Part shown: one piece after another, positions 34,966 to 44,557 of the stretch
How positions within the stretch are numbered: the first letter of the stretch is position 1
Layout of the letters: every line of letters begins with the position of its first letter
Source: Streptomyces mexicanus
GTDB taxonomy: Bacteria > Actinomycetota > Actinomycetes > Streptomycetales > Streptomycetaceae
Length of the DNA: 64,000 bases
Direction: 5' to 3'
Assembly: GCF_902506575.1 (NCBI RefSeq)
Contig: NZ_LR732544.1
Location: forward strand, 5,415,420 to 5,479,419
Position numbers and translations under genes: made by a program
Notes under the pieces: generated by a model
Seen by the model: the letters and a program-made list of their open reading frames with translations, nothing else
Told to the model about the DNA's origin: nothing
Database searches by the model: none

Positions 34966-36651
34966 GTGGGCCGCCTCGCGCGGCTGCCGGCCCGGCCGCG
35001 GCCCCGGCTGTCGTCGCTGCGCACCACGTTCGCGGTGACGTTCGCCGTGGTCACCGCCGCCGTCACCGTCGTCGTCGGCATCCTGTCCTACAACTCCGCC
35101 GCCCGCCTGGTGCGCGTGGACCAGCAGTCGGTGTTCACGCAGGTCGTGCAGGACGTCCAGGACGAGGTGCGGCGCTACGACCGGGTCCCCGAGGACTTCT
35201 CCTCCTCCCGCCCCGGCCACGAGGTGGTCCGGCCCAGCCGCACCGACGTGCAGGTGCTCGGCGCCCAGGGGCAGATCGTGGACCACGGCAGCCCGCAGCT
35301 GCCCGTCACCGCCGAGGACCGGGCCGTCGCCGCCGCCGGCGCGGCCGGGAAGACCCTCGAGTACAAGGACGTGACCGTCGGCGACGACGTCTACCGGGTC
35401 GCGACCGTCGCGCTCGGCGACGGCCGCGGCGCCGTACAGGTCGCCCAGGAGTTCAGCGACACCGAGGACCTGCTGCGGGAACTGCAGCAGCGCACCCTCG
35501 TCCTGATGGCGATCGTGGTGATCGCGGCCGGGCTGTGCGGCTGGTGGCTGGCCCGGCGCATCACCCGCCGGCTGGTGGTCCTCACCTCGGCCGCCGAGGA
35601 CGTCGCCCGCACCCGGCAGCTCGGCATCCAGGTGCCCGTCACCGGCTACGACGAGGTGGGCCGCCTCGGCCGCGCCTTCGACCGGATGCTGGGCCGGCTC
35701 GCCCAGTCCGAGGAGGACCAGCGCCGGCTGGTCCAGGACGCCGGGCACGAGCTGCGCACCCCGCTGACCTCCCTGCGCACGAACATCTCCCTGCTGCGCC
35801 GCATCGACGAGCTGCCGCCCGCCACCCGCGACGAACTGGTCGCCGACCTCACCCAGGAGGCCCGCGAACTGACCGACCTGGTCAACGAGCTGGTCGACCT
35901 GGCCGCCGGGCAGTCCGACACCGAGCCGCCCCAGCGCGTCGACCTCGCCGACATCGCCGAGGAGGTGGCCGGTCTCGCCCGCCGCCGCACCGGCCGCGAC
36001 ATCCTGGTCCGCGCGAGCGGCGACACCACGGCCGACGGCCGCCCCGGCAGGCTCCAGCGGGCGATCTCCAACCTCGTGGAGAACGCCGCGAAGTTCGACC
36101 GCGGCGGCACCGCGCCCATCGAGATCGCCGTCTCCGGGCCCGCCCTGCCCGGCACCGTGCGCGTCGAGGTCCTCGACCGCGGCCCCGGCATCGCCGCGGG
36201 CGATCTGCTCCGCATCTTCGACCGCTTCTACCGCGCCCCCGACGCCCGCTCCCAGCCCGGTTCCGGCCTCGGGCTGTCCATCGTGCGGGAGGTGGCGCTG
36301 GCGCACGGCGGAGCGCCGTTCGCCTTCGGACGCGAGGGCGGCGGGGCGGTGATCGGCTTCACGGTGGGCGCGGGCACGGAACAGCACGGCGGACGGGACC
36401 GGGAGCGGGTCCGGGACAGGGAACGTGACCTGGACCGGGTGTGGGACCTGGAGCGGGCGTGGGACCGTGACCGTGACCGGGCGTGGGACCGGGACCGGGA
36501 GCTGTCCGGGGAACGAGCCTGGGATCATGATCCGGCGGGGGGTCCGGAGCGGGTATGGGGGCCGGACCGGGTGCGCGACGGGGACCCGGAAGCAGGCCCC
36601 CGAGGACCGCACGACAGCGGAGGGACGACGAGTGCGGCACGGGGAGCTTGA
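34966..36651 (+). CDS. Sensor histidine kinase with long charged C-terminal tail
   Basis: The protein has 561 residues. Transmembrane helices at about 21-42 and 176-198 enclose a 130-residue extracellular domain; then HAMP, the phospho-acceptor H261 in HELRTPLTSL, the N-box NLVENAAKF (around 370) and DRGPGIA and GSGLGLSIVRE (G-boxes). It phosphorylates the preceding response regulator. Beyond the catalytic domain an 85-residue tail, made of Arg/Asp/Glu/Trp repeats such as DRERAWDRD, is encoded by a degenerate tandem repeat (36390-36560). The last 20 bases overlap the next gene. The tail is not part of the kinase fold and may be late-acquired. Confidence 0.93.
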   Translation: MGRLARLPARPRPRLSSLRTTFAVTFAVVTAAVTVVVGILSYNSAARLVRVDQQSVFTQVVQDVQDEVRRYDRVPEDFSSSRPGHEVVRPSRTDVQVLGAQGQIVDHGSPQLPVTAEDRAVAAAGAAGKTLEYKDVTVGDDVYRVATVALGDGRGAVQVAQEFSDTEDLLRELQQRTLVLMAIVVIAAGLCGWWLARRITRRLVVLTSAAEDVARTRQLGIQVPVTGYDEVGRLGRAFDRMLGRLAQSEEDQRRLVQDAGHELRTPLTSLRTNISLLRRIDELPPATRDELVADLTQEARELTDLVNELVDLAAGQSDTEPPQRVDLADIAEEVAGLARRRTGRDILVRASGDTTADGRPGRLQRAISNLVENAAKFDRGGTAPIEIAVSGPALPGTVRVEVLDRGPGIAAGDLLRIFDRFYRAPDARSQPGSGLGLSIVREVALAHGGAPFAFGREGGGAVIGFTVGAGTEQHGGRDRERVRDRERDLDRVWDLERAWDRDRDRAWDRDRELSGERAWDHDPAGGPERVWGPDRVRDGDPEAGPRGPHDSGGTTSAARGA

Positions 36652-37459
36652 CGGCCTGGACCAGGCGGACCTCCAGGGGGACACCGGGCATCTGGTGTGG
36701 GCCGCGCAGGCGACACCCGAGGGACGGCCGGGTCCGGGGGTGCGGATCCGCCGCCGGGGAACGGCCACGGCGGTGGCGAGTCCGGCGCTGTCGGGGCGGG
36801 ACCGGATCGCCGTGGCGGGCCGCCCGGCGGACGCGGTGCCGCTCGTACGCGAGGTGCTCGCCGAGGTCGGACCCACCTACCGGCCCTTCGGTGACGCCGA
36901 GCTGATCGACGCCCTGATACGGGAGATCGACGGGCTGGAGCCGGGCGGGGCCCCCTTCCACTGGATGGAGACGCGCACCGCGCCGGAGCCGGTCCACGCG
37001 CCCGGCTTGCGCCTCGGCTGGCTGGACGCGGGCGGCGAACGGCAGGCGCAGACGCTGTTCGACCGCTTCTTCCCCGGTTCCTACGCGCAGCCCGGTCGGC
37101 CGGGGGTGCGCCGCTGGGCGGGGGTGTACGCGACGGAACGGCCCGACGGCGCGGGCGAGGGCGACGGCGAGCGTGCCGGCGACGGCGACGCAGACGGTGG
37201 GGGCGGAAGGCTCCTGGCCGTGGCCGCGGACGCCTGGTCGGCCGCCGGGTGCGGGCTGCTCGCCGGGGTGGTCGCGCATCCGCGGGCGCGGGGCCGCGGG
37301 CTGGGGGCGGCCGTCTCGGCCTTCGTCATCGACGCGCTCGTACGGCGGTACGGGCGCGCCGCGCTCATGGTGGACGCCGACAACACCCCGGCCGTCAGGG
37401 CGTACGAGCGGGCCGGAATGCGCGCGCGGCTGTTCGGGGCGGCGGGCCGGGCCGGCTGA
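36632..37459 (+). CDS. GNAT-family N-acetyltransferase
   Basis: The protein has 275 residues, starting at GTG 36632 behind GGAGGGACGACGA and overlapping the kinase stop by 20 bases. The C-terminal half holds the GNAT core: AGVVAHPRARGRGLGAAVSAFVIDALVRRYGRAALMVDADNTPAVRAYERAGM. The N-terminal 130 residues are less clear. A Gly/Asp-rich insert (GDGERAGDGDADGGGG) interrupts the domain. It is translated with the two-component system, so it may be a downstream modifier; the substrate is unknown. Confidence 0.8.
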   Translation: MRHGELDGLDQADLQGDTGHLVWAAQATPEGRPGPGVRIRRRGTATAVASPALSGRDRIAVAGRPADAVPLVREVLAEVGPTYRPFGDAELIDALIREIDGLEPGGAPFHWMETRTAPEPVHAPGLRLGWLDAGGERQAQTLFDRFFPGSYAQPGRPGVRRWAGVYATERPDGAGEGDGERAGDGDADGGGGRLLAVAADAWSAAGCGLLAGVVAHPRARGRGLGAAVSAFVIDALVRRYGRAALMVDADNTPAVRAYERAGMRARLFGAAGRAG

Positions 37460-37505
37460 GGCGCCGTCCGGCGGGATCCGGCAGGGCCGGACCGGGGACG
37501 GACGC

Positions 37506-37952
<447 letters not shown>

Positions 37953-38097
37953 GGATCCCCCGTGGACGGATGGACGGCGAGCCGGACCCTACAGTACGTA
38001 GTGCCCCGTCCGAGGACGAAACCGGCCATGCGGCTGCCCCTCGCGCATAGGATCGATTCGGGCGCGTCTGCCCGAGCAGCCGAGGAGGGGGCACGAC

Positions 38098-38640
38098 ATG
38101 GGCGCAACCGTGAAGGCGGTCAGCAGCAACGGCACGTACTCGTTCACCAAGCCGAACAGGGACAGCATCACCCTGCTCGCCGGGCTCGGCGTGGAGGGGG
38201 ACGTCCACGCCGGGGTGACGGTCAAGCACCGCTCCCGCGTCGCCCAGGACCCCACGCAGCCGAACCTGCGCCAGGTGCACCTCATCCACGAGGAACTCTT
38301 CGCCGAGGTCGCCCGTGCGGGGTACGAGGTCTCCCCCGGGGACCTCGGGGAGAACATCACGACCAGCGGCATCGACCTGCTCGGCCTGCCCGTCGGCACG
38401 CTGCTGCACATCGGTGCCGAGGCGGTCGTGGAGGTCACCGGCCTGCGCAATCCCTGCCTGCAGATCGACTCCTTCCGGTCCGGGCTGCTCAAGCAGGTGG
38501 TGCGCCGCGACGAGGACGGCAACGTCGTCCGCAAGGCGGGCATCATGAGCATCGTCGTGCACGGCGGCGAGGTCCGTCCCGGCGACCCGATCCGGGCCGA
38601 ACTCCCCGCCGAGCCGCACCGCCCGCTCGAACGGGTCTGA
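38098..38640 (+). CDS. MOSC-domain protein
   Basis: The protein has 180 residues with ATG 38098 behind GGAGGGGG. It matches the MOSC (molybdenum cofactor sulfurase C-terminal) fold: GLGVEGDVHAG, DLGENITTSGIDLLGLPVGTLLHIG, the conserved cysteine in TGLRNPCLQID, and KAGIMSIVVHGGEVRPGDPI. MOSC proteins bind the molybdenum cofactor or act in sulfur transfer; the exact reaction here is unknown. Monocistronic. Confidence 0.9.
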   Translation: MGATVKAVSSNGTYSFTKPNRDSITLLAGLGVEGDVHAGVTVKHRSRVAQDPTQPNLRQVHLIHEELFAEVARAGYEVSPGDLGENITTSGIDLLGLPVGTLLHIGAEAVVEVTGLRNPCLQIDSFRSGLLKQVVRRDEDGNVVRKAGIMSIVVHGGEVRPGDPIRAELPAEPHRPLERV

Positions 38641-38696
38641 CCCCGGCTCACCGACGCCCTCCGCCCGGGAGCCCGCCCGGCCGCCGACTCCTGAAG

Positions 38697-38779
38697 ACCC
38701 CGGCTCAGGGCGACACCGGGCAACCGGGCTGATGTCCCGCCTCGTGCAGCCGGTGGCTGACGTCCTGCCGCTCGCGCAG
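38697..38779 (-). pseudogene. Duplicated 3' end of the hypothetical gene at 41970-42407
   Basis: An 83-base stretch matches 41962-42044 at roughly 88% identity by eye. In both copies the minus strand reads ...QD(V/F)SHRLHEAGHQP...P then TGA; here the stop is 38705-38707. Identity ends abruptly upstream, so only the last 25 or so codons are left. The remaining part of the 322-base gap 38641-38962 shows no gene. Confidence 0.75.
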
Positions 38780-38962
38780 TGCACGCGAGGGGCGGGGCCG
38801 ACCGCGGGTTGCCCGGTGAAAGGTGAATGGACCTGTGGAAACCCCCTCTCGGTAGCGCTCGCGGGGTCAGCGCCGCCGTACCCCCGGGTTTCCAGGAGTA
38901 ACGTGGCAGGTGCGAGGCGGAGTTCGCCGTCGTCGCACCGGCGCTGCAGACGGGTGGACGTC

Positions 38963-39445
38963 ATGACCGGCTCCGATACCTCACCTGTTCCCGGGCATCT
39001 GCCCAGCGGCATCGACGAGGCCCTGCGGCCGGGGTGTGCGCTTCTCCGGCTGGAGACGACCGGTTCGCGCGAAGGTGTTCTCGACGGCGCGTGGTGGCCG
39101 CGCTCGCGCGACGTCACGGCTGAGCTGCCCGCACTGCTGAGCGCCCTCACCGCCCACCTCGGCCCGGTGACGCGCGTGGGGCTGGACACCGCGGCCTGGG
39201 AGGGTCTCCCGACCCGCATCGTCGTGGACGACCGCGTGGTGCACATCGACTCCTTCCCGGTCGGCGACGACACGATCCTGATCACCCGGGGCGACCGGGA
39301 CCTCTTCTCGCTGCTGGTGGTCCCGCCGGACGCCGCGCCGGACGGCGCCCGCGCCGCGATGGCCCAGGCGGTCCGGGCAGACAACGTCCGCCAGGCGGAA
39401 CAGATCCTTGTCGACACCGGGAGCGGCCGCGGCCCGTCGGGCTGA
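38963..39445 (+). CDS. DUF5994 family protein
   Basis: The protein has 160 residues. It carries the family pattern LDGAWWPRSRDVTAELPALL, VTRVGLDTAAWEGLPTRIV and a DDRVVHIDSF strand. ATG 38963 is chosen because the conserved region follows it; the open frame upstream is not protein-like. It is a paralogue of 40828-41298, the gene on the far side of the SpoIIE-type phosphatase, in the opposite orientation. Function is unknown; the conserved WW and charged residues suggest a soluble cytoplasmic protein. Confidence 0.8.
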   Translation: MTGSDTSPVPGHLPSGIDEALRPGCALLRLETTGSREGVLDGAWWPRSRDVTAELPALLSALTAHLGPVTRVGLDTAAWEGLPTRIVVDDRVVHIDSFPVGDDTILITRGDRDLFSLLVVPPDAAPDGARAAMAQAVRADNVRQAEQILVDTGSGRGPSG

Positions 39446-39498
39446 CGGGCGCGCCGCCGGGCGCGACCGGCGGAACGGGTGCCGGAGGGCGGGGGAGG

Positions 39499-40761
39499 TC
39501 AGCCGCGCCACTCCACCATGAGCAGCGTGGCGTCATCGCTGGTCCGTCCGCCCCGCGCCTGCTTGAGCGTGTGGGACAGGGACCGCGTCACCGCCCGAAT
39601 GCCGCGGCCGGTCCTTTCCAGATGGTTCACACAGTCGATCAGCTGCTGCTCCCCGAACTCCTCCCCACCGCTCGTGTGCTCCTCGATCACTCCGTCGGTG
39701 AAACAGAGGACGCGGTCCCCGCGCACCAGCCCCAGCTCGCTGACCTGAGGCACCGGACCACCCAGGCCGACGGGGAGGGTCGTCGGGGCGATCAGCCGCT
39801 GCGCGACGCGGTGGTCGCGGATCAGGATCGGCGGCGGGTGCCCGGCGTTGACCCAGTGCACCTGTCCCGTCGTCGTGTCCAGCTGCATCATCTGCGCGGT
39901 GACGAAGTGCTCGGGACCGAACTGCTCTGCCACGGCACGGTCCATGAAGGCGTAGATCTCCGCCAGCCCGATGCCGGCGCGGCGGGCGTGGCGGTAGGCG
40001 CCGATGGCCACGGTGGCCATCGCGGCCGCGTCCAGTCCGTGGCCCATCGCGTCGATCATGGCCACGTGGAGGATGTCGTCGTTGAGCGCGTAGTCGAAGC
40101 TGTCGCCGCCCACGTCGTAGGCGGGTTCCAGGATCCCGGCCACGGCGACCTTGGGCATGATCATCGCGAGCGGTGGGAGCAGGGACCACTGGATCTCCGC
40201 GGCGACGCTCATCGCCTCACGGCGTCGCACGCCGAAGAACAGGTCGGAGTATCCGTGCTTGGTCACCAGCAGGTCGGCCACCAGGCCGGAGAGCCTGTGC
40301 AGCAGGCGGCGGTCGTCGTCGTCGACCCTGTCCAGCGTCACCGCCATGACCCCCACCTGGTCACCGCCGTCCAGCAGAGGCACATGGACCCGCACACCGT
40401 CCTCCTGGGACAGCTCCACGGGGACCGCGTCGAGAAAGCAGCGGCCCGCCTGGGAGTGGTCGATCACGTGCGGTTCCCCGCCGGTCAGGCCCTCGCCGGG
40501 CAGCGGTACGAGCAGCAGCTGGCCGTAGTCCTGCAACAGCACCTGCGGTCGGCGGCCACCGAGCCGCTGCACCACGTCGGCGACCAGGGGCCCGATGAGA
40601 TGGGGCGGCAGTTCGTGCGCGCTGTCGAGGATCTGCCCGAGGAGAGCCTCCCCGAAGCTCTCGGAGCGGTCCGCGCGCCGTCCTGCCGGCATCCCCTCAG
40701 CTGCCGTGGTCCGCGTCGCGCCGGGGGTGGGCCGGGAGGACAAAGGATCTGTCGGTGCCAT
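39499..40761 (-). CDS. PP2C/SpoIIE-type serine phosphatase
   Basis: The protein has 420 residues with ATG 40761 (an upstream GTG 40803 is possible, neither has a clean ribosome site). Residues about 25-180 are a GAF-like sensor domain (LDSAHELPPHLIGPLVADVV; VPLLDGGDQVGVMAVTLDRVDDDDRRLLHRLSGL). Residues 195-418 form the SpoIIE phosphatase, with VGGDSFDYALNDDILHVAMIDAMGHGLDAAAMAT holding the metal aspartates and RTSDDATLLMVEW at the end. Such enzymes dephosphorylate anti-anti-sigma factors; the partner is not encoded nearby. It sits between the two DUF5994 paralogues. Confidence 0.92.
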   Translation of the reverse strand: MAPTDPLSSRPTPGATRTTAAEGMPAGRRADRSESFGEALLGQILDSAHELPPHLIGPLVADVVQRLGGRRPQVLLQDYGQLLLVPLPGEGLTGGEPHVIDHSQAGRCFLDAVPVELSQEDGVRVHVPLLDGGDQVGVMAVTLDRVDDDDRRLLHRLSGLVADLLVTKHGYSDLFFGVRRREAMSVAAEIQWSLLPPLAMIMPKVAVAGILEPAYDVGGDSFDYALNDDILHVAMIDAMGHGLDAAAMATVAIGAYRHARRAGIGLAEIYAFMDRAVAEQFGPEHFVTAQMMQLDTTTGQVHWVNAGHPPPILIRDHRVAQRLIAPTTLPVGLGGPVPQVSELGLVRGDRVLCFTDGVIEEHTSGGEEFGEQQLIDCVNHLERTGRGIRAVTRSLSHTLKQARGGRTSDDATLLMVEWRG

Positions 40762-40827
40762 GGCTCCATCACGGGGTCGTGGACCCCCGGACCCGCCGGT
40801 CACGCGGGGCCGGCCGGGGCGGGCTGC

Positions 40828-41298
40828 CTACCTGAGTCCGGTCCCTCCTTCCGGCTTCCGTGTGCCGTGTCCGTCCAGGCCGCTCTCGGCGAGTGCCGTC
40901 AGGCGCGGGGCCGGCCAGGGGTTTTCGGGGTCGGAGGCGGCGGTCAGCAGCAGTTGCCAGCGCCCCACGGTGCCGCAGTCCACGGTGATGGCATGCGTCT
41001 CGGCGTCGTCGTCGCTCAGGGCCACCTCGATCACATGCCCCGGCGCCATCACCCGCCGCGGGGCATCGGGCCAGGCGGCGGTCCCCACGGTCACGCGGGT
41101 GACGGTGCCGACGCCCGGGTCCAAGGAGCCGACCAGCGCGGGCAGCTCCAGTTCGAGCGCGTCGCAGCGTGGCCACCAGGCGCCGTCCAGCGGGCCGTGG
41201 CCGGCGTCCGGCGCGAGGGCGAGCCGGGGCAAGGGCATCCGGTAGGAGTGTCCGTACGCGGGCGCGGCATCTTCGGCGGGATGGGTCGTGGAGTTCAT
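40828..41298 (-). CDS. DUF5994 family protein
   Basis: The protein has 156 residues, a paralogue of 38963-39445: LDGAWWPRCDALELELPALVGSL, VTRVTVGTAAWPDAPRRVM, and PGHVIEVALSDDDAETHAITVDCG. ATG 41298 begins a short variable N-terminus. It lies 66 bases upstream of the SpoIIE-type phosphatase gene on the same strand and may share its mRNA, which would link the family to phosphatase signalling; this is only positional inference. Confidence 0.8.
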   Translation of the reverse strand: MNSTTHPAEDAAPAYGHSYRMPLPRLALAPDAGHGPLDGAWWPRCDALELELPALVGSLDPGVGTVTRVTVGTAAWPDAPRRVMAPGHVIEVALSDDDAETHAITVDCGTVGRWQLLLTAASDPENPWPAPRLTALAESGLDGHGTRKPEGGTGLR

Positions 41299-41472
41299 CG
41301 TGCGGTCCCGTTCCGGGCGGTATCCGGCTGCCCGTGTCTGTCACTCGCCGGGAACGGCGCGGCCGTGGTCGTGCGCCCGGAAGTTCTCGGTACTTGCCAG
41401 GCTACCCCCGGCCGTCGCGGGCGGCGTGGCGCGCAGCCGGCGCGACCGCCGGCTCGTCGCTCCCGTGGCGCA

Positions 41473-41790
41473 TCACGGGCGGGCCGGAGGACGCCCTTCG
41501 ACGGACAGGGTCAGCACGCAGGGGTCGATGGGGCCGGGCAGCCCGACGACCTCGCCCATGTTCTGCCAGCCCCAGGACGAGAAGGCGGCCTGTCCCGCCC
41601 GGTCGCCGGGGTGCAGCAGGGTGATCCCGAGGGAGGAGTGCAGGTCGGTGAGCAGACGCTGCTGCAGGCGGCGGGCGATGTCCCGCTGCTGACCGTGCGG
41701 GTGGGCCACCACCTGGGTGAGGACGACGAACCGTGCGTGGGAGGTGAGCCGCTGGATTGCCCTCGGTACTTCAACCGTACGTCGGCCGCA
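41473..41790 (-). pseudogene. C-terminal remnant of a GNAT acetyltransferase
   Basis: The open frame reads ARFVVLTQVVAHPHGQQRDIARRLQQRLLTDL, then GITLLHPGDRAGQAAFSSWGWQNMGEVVGLPG and a final strand DPCVLTLSVEGRPP. This is the second half of a GNAT fold (acetyl-CoA loop and SxGW motif). No start codon with a ribosome site and no N-terminal half are present upstream; GTG 41712 would give only 79 residues. Probably a decayed gene. Confidence 0.65.
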
Positions 41791-41969
41791 ACCGCCGGCG
41801 GCCCCGGCGGGGGGCGTCAGACCCGCCTGGCGGCGTCAGGTCCGCCGCTGAGGCGGCGGTCCCTGGCGGCGAGCGTCTTCACCCGGGGGCGACTGGAAGC
41901 GGAGGACGGGATGCACGTCCTCCGGCACCCCTGCCCGAGGACCCCGCCCACCACCCGAGAAACCCCGGC

Positions 41970-42407
41970 TCAGGGCCACACCAGGCAATACGGCTGATGC
42001 CCCGCCTCGTGCAGCCGGTGGCTGAAGTCCTGCCATTCGTGCAGCAGTTGGTACACGTTGAACGCGTCGCGCGGGCCGCCGCGGTCGGGGACCGTGGACC
42101 AGATGAAGGCGGCGGCGCCGACCGCCTCCTCGCCGACGCCGCGCAGCGGGTCGACGACCGTCATGGGGAGCTTGACGACCGCGTAGTCGGGGTGCAGGAC
42201 GACCAGCTCCAGGGGTGGCACCTTGTGCAGGGGGACGCCCTCGATGCCGGTCAGCACCATGGCCGCCATGGTCTCCGGCTTGATCTTGGTGAACATGCCG
42301 TTCATGCCCAGCTCGTCGCCGCCGAGTTCCTCGGGGCGCATCGAGATCGGGACGCGGGCCGCGGTCGCGCCGTCCGGCGCGCCGAAGTACTTGTACGTCA
42401 CCCCCAC
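41970..42407 (-). CDS. Conserved hypothetical protein, 145 aa
   Basis: GTG 42407 starts VGVTYKYFGAPDGATAARVPIS; the frame continues upstream, but that part is repeat-encoded (Asp-His-Arg units) and is not taken as coding. The protein looks soluble: FTKIKPETMAAMVLTGIEG, LELVVLHPDYAVVKLPMTVV, a FIWSTVPDRGGPRDAFNVYQLLHEWQDFSHRLHEAGHQP end. I do not recognise a family with certainty. Its last 25 codons are duplicated at 38697-38779. Confidence 0.65.
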   Translation of the reverse strand: MGVTYKYFGAPDGATAARVPISMRPEELGGDELGMNGMFTKIKPETMAAMVLTGIEGVPLHKVPPLELVVLHPDYAVVKLPMTVVDPLRGVGEEAVGAAAFIWSTVPDRGGPRDAFNVYQLLHEWQDFSHRLHEAGHQPYCLVWP

Positions 42408-42951
42408 CCGACCACCATTCCTGCTCCCCGCCCTCAGGCGGTCCGTCCGGCGGTCCAGCCGGTGATCGATCCGGTGATCGATCCGCCGGTCGAGCCGCTC
42501 GGGGTCACTCGGGGCACCCTGTTCCTGACGTGCTTCGGCAGATTCCTCCGCGTCGCGCCGGTGCCTTCCCCGCCGGGCACGTCGAGGACCCAGGTCGTCA
42601 GTCCCCTCGCCCAGTCCGCCACCGCGATGCATATCTCCACCCGACTGCTTTTCTAGGCTGCGTGGCCGGGGCCGCGCAACCCGATCATCGTGTCAGTGAC
42701 CTCCCCCACGGCCGCACGCCGAAACGTGCCTGACACCATCTGCCCACGGGGACCTGCGCGGCCCTCGACACGACCCTTCGCCCTGTCCATACGTACGAGG
42801 CGTCCAGTTTCTCAGATGGCCGGGGGGAATTGGGGGCTTCCGCCGCGTCGCCGGACATCGAGCGGGATCGCCGGCGTCCGTCCGATGTCCGCGAAGCCAC
42901 CGGCCGGCGTCCGCCCGATGACCGTGCGGTGCGCCTCCCTGCGTCCGCCTG
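42408..42951. other. Gene-free stretch with degenerate repeats
   Basis: 544 bases without a supported gene. 42430-42500 holds CCGGTGATCGATCC repeats; 42840-42985 holds four or more GCGTCCGyCyGATGTCCGCG-like units. The start of the siderophore synthetase remnant is at the right edge. It may be a deletion junction. Confidence 0.6.
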
Positions 42952-44187
42952 ATGTCCGCGCTCCTGCGCCCTGCGTCCGTCCGACGTCCGCCGCCCCTCG
43001 CCGCCCCGGGGCTGTCGCGCCCGGGCGGCCCCCCGGCCCTGCCCCTGCACCCGTGGCAGATGCGCGAGCTGCGGCACCGTGCGGACACGGCGGCCCTGCT
43101 CGACACCGGCCGACTCCGTGACCTCGGCCCCCACGGTCCCGCCTGGAGCCCCACCTCCTCCGTACGGACCGTCCACCGCACCGGCGCGCCCGCCATGCTC
43201 AAACTGTCGCTGGCCGTGCGCATCACCAACTCCCGCCGGGAGAACCTCCGCAAGGAACTGCACCGCGGTGTCGAGGTCCACCGGCTGCTGCGCGGCGGCC
43301 TGTCCGCGCAGTGGCGGGCCGCGCACCCCGGCTTCGACATCGTCCGTGACCCGGCCTGGCTGGCCGTCGACGACCCGGACGGAACGCCCGTGCCCGGAGT
43401 GGACGTGCTGATCCGGCACAACCCGTTCCGCCCGACGGACGACGTCTCGTGCGTCGCCGGACTCGTCGCCCCGCGCCCCCGCCCGCCGGCCGGCCCGGAC
43501 CGCCTCGGCGGCGCACGAGCCGTCGGGGAGCCACCGGACCACGAGCGGTCCGGGGCCCCACTCGCCCTGCGCTCGCGGCTGGCGGACGTGGTCGCGCACC
43601 TGGCCGCCCGGACGGGGCGCCCCCGTGCGGCCGTGGCCGTCGAGTGGTTCCTGCGCTACCTGGAACAGGTGGTGCGCCCCGTGCTGTGGCTGGACGGCGC
43701 AGCGGGCATCGCCCTGGAGGCCCACCAGCAGAACACCCTGCTCCTGCTGGACGCCGACGGCTGGCCGGCGGGCGGCCGCTACCGCGACAACCAGGGCTAC
43801 TACTTCCGTGCCTCCCGGCACGCCGAACTCGACGCCCGGCTGCCCGGCATCGGCGAGCGGAGCGACACCTTCGTGCCGGACGAGGTCACCGACGAACGCT
43901 TCGCCTACTACCTGGCCGTCAACAACGTCTTCGGTCTCATCGGCGCCTTCGGCTCGCAGCGGCTCGCCGACGAGCGCCTGCTCCTGGCCGCCTTCCGCCG
44001 CTTCCTCCAGGACGCGGCCCGCGGCCCGGCCCCCACGCGCTCCACCCTGCCGGCCCGCCTGCTCGACTCACCGGTCCTGCGCTGCAAGGCCAACCTGCTC
44101 ACCCGGCTGCACGGCCTGGACGAACTCGTCGGCCCGGTCGACACCCAGTCCGTCTACGTCACCATCGCCAACCCCCTGCACGCCTGA
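42952..44187 (+). pseudogene. Truncated NIS siderophore synthetase (IucA/IucC family)
   Basis: The 411 residues align to the C-terminal two-thirds of NIS synthetases: the middle-domain motif LHPWQ occurs at about 32-36 (normally near residue 230-265), then SVRTVH, LKLSLAVRITNSRRENLRKEL, the active-site EAHQQN, the YRDNQGYYFR segment and the C-terminal FerIII helix region VLRCKANLLTRL. The N-terminal 200-plus residues of the family (about 580-600 aa total) are missing, and the region before is repetitive, not protein-like. Likely a deletion pseudogene, though expression of the fragment cannot be excluded. A siderophore acyltransferase gene follows. Confidence 0.8.
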
Positions 44188-44273
44188 ACGACCGACGCCG
44201 ACCGGGCCCTGGAGCGACCGACGTGCTCCGAACGACCGACGCCGACCGGGCCCCGGAGCGACCGACGTCCTCG
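44186..44273. repeat. Tandem 44-bp duplication after the synthetase remnant
   Basis: Two nearly identical 44-base copies (44186-44229, 44230-44273) start at the last two bases of the stop codon. Further GACCGACG units run to about 44340. The remaining part of the gap 44188-44557 has a C-rich run but no gene. Confidence 0.75.
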
Positions 44274-44557
44274 GAATCCCCGAGCGACCGACGTACCGCG
44301 GGTCCTCGGACGACAGGTGTCCCCAGGGTCCCTCGACCGACGTCCGCCGCGTGCTGAGCCGTGTCGATCGGGCCCGGCCCGCGTGCCGACCGGCCGCACC
44401 TCCCTGCGTCCGTGAGGACCACGCGTCGCCCTGCCGCACCGCCTCACACCGTCCGCCACGCCCCTTCAACCCTCCGTCCACCCCTCAATCTTCCGTCCAC
44501 CCTTTTCCTCCTTCCCCACCCTTCCGCCCCTTAGTTCCCTTTCGAGAGGAGCACGTC

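Noticed and set aside
42690..43121. N-terminal half of the NIS synthetase in another frame upstream
   Set aside because: Composition is Arg/Pro/Ser repeats from the DNA repeat; none of the N-terminal NIS motifs appear in any of the three frames.
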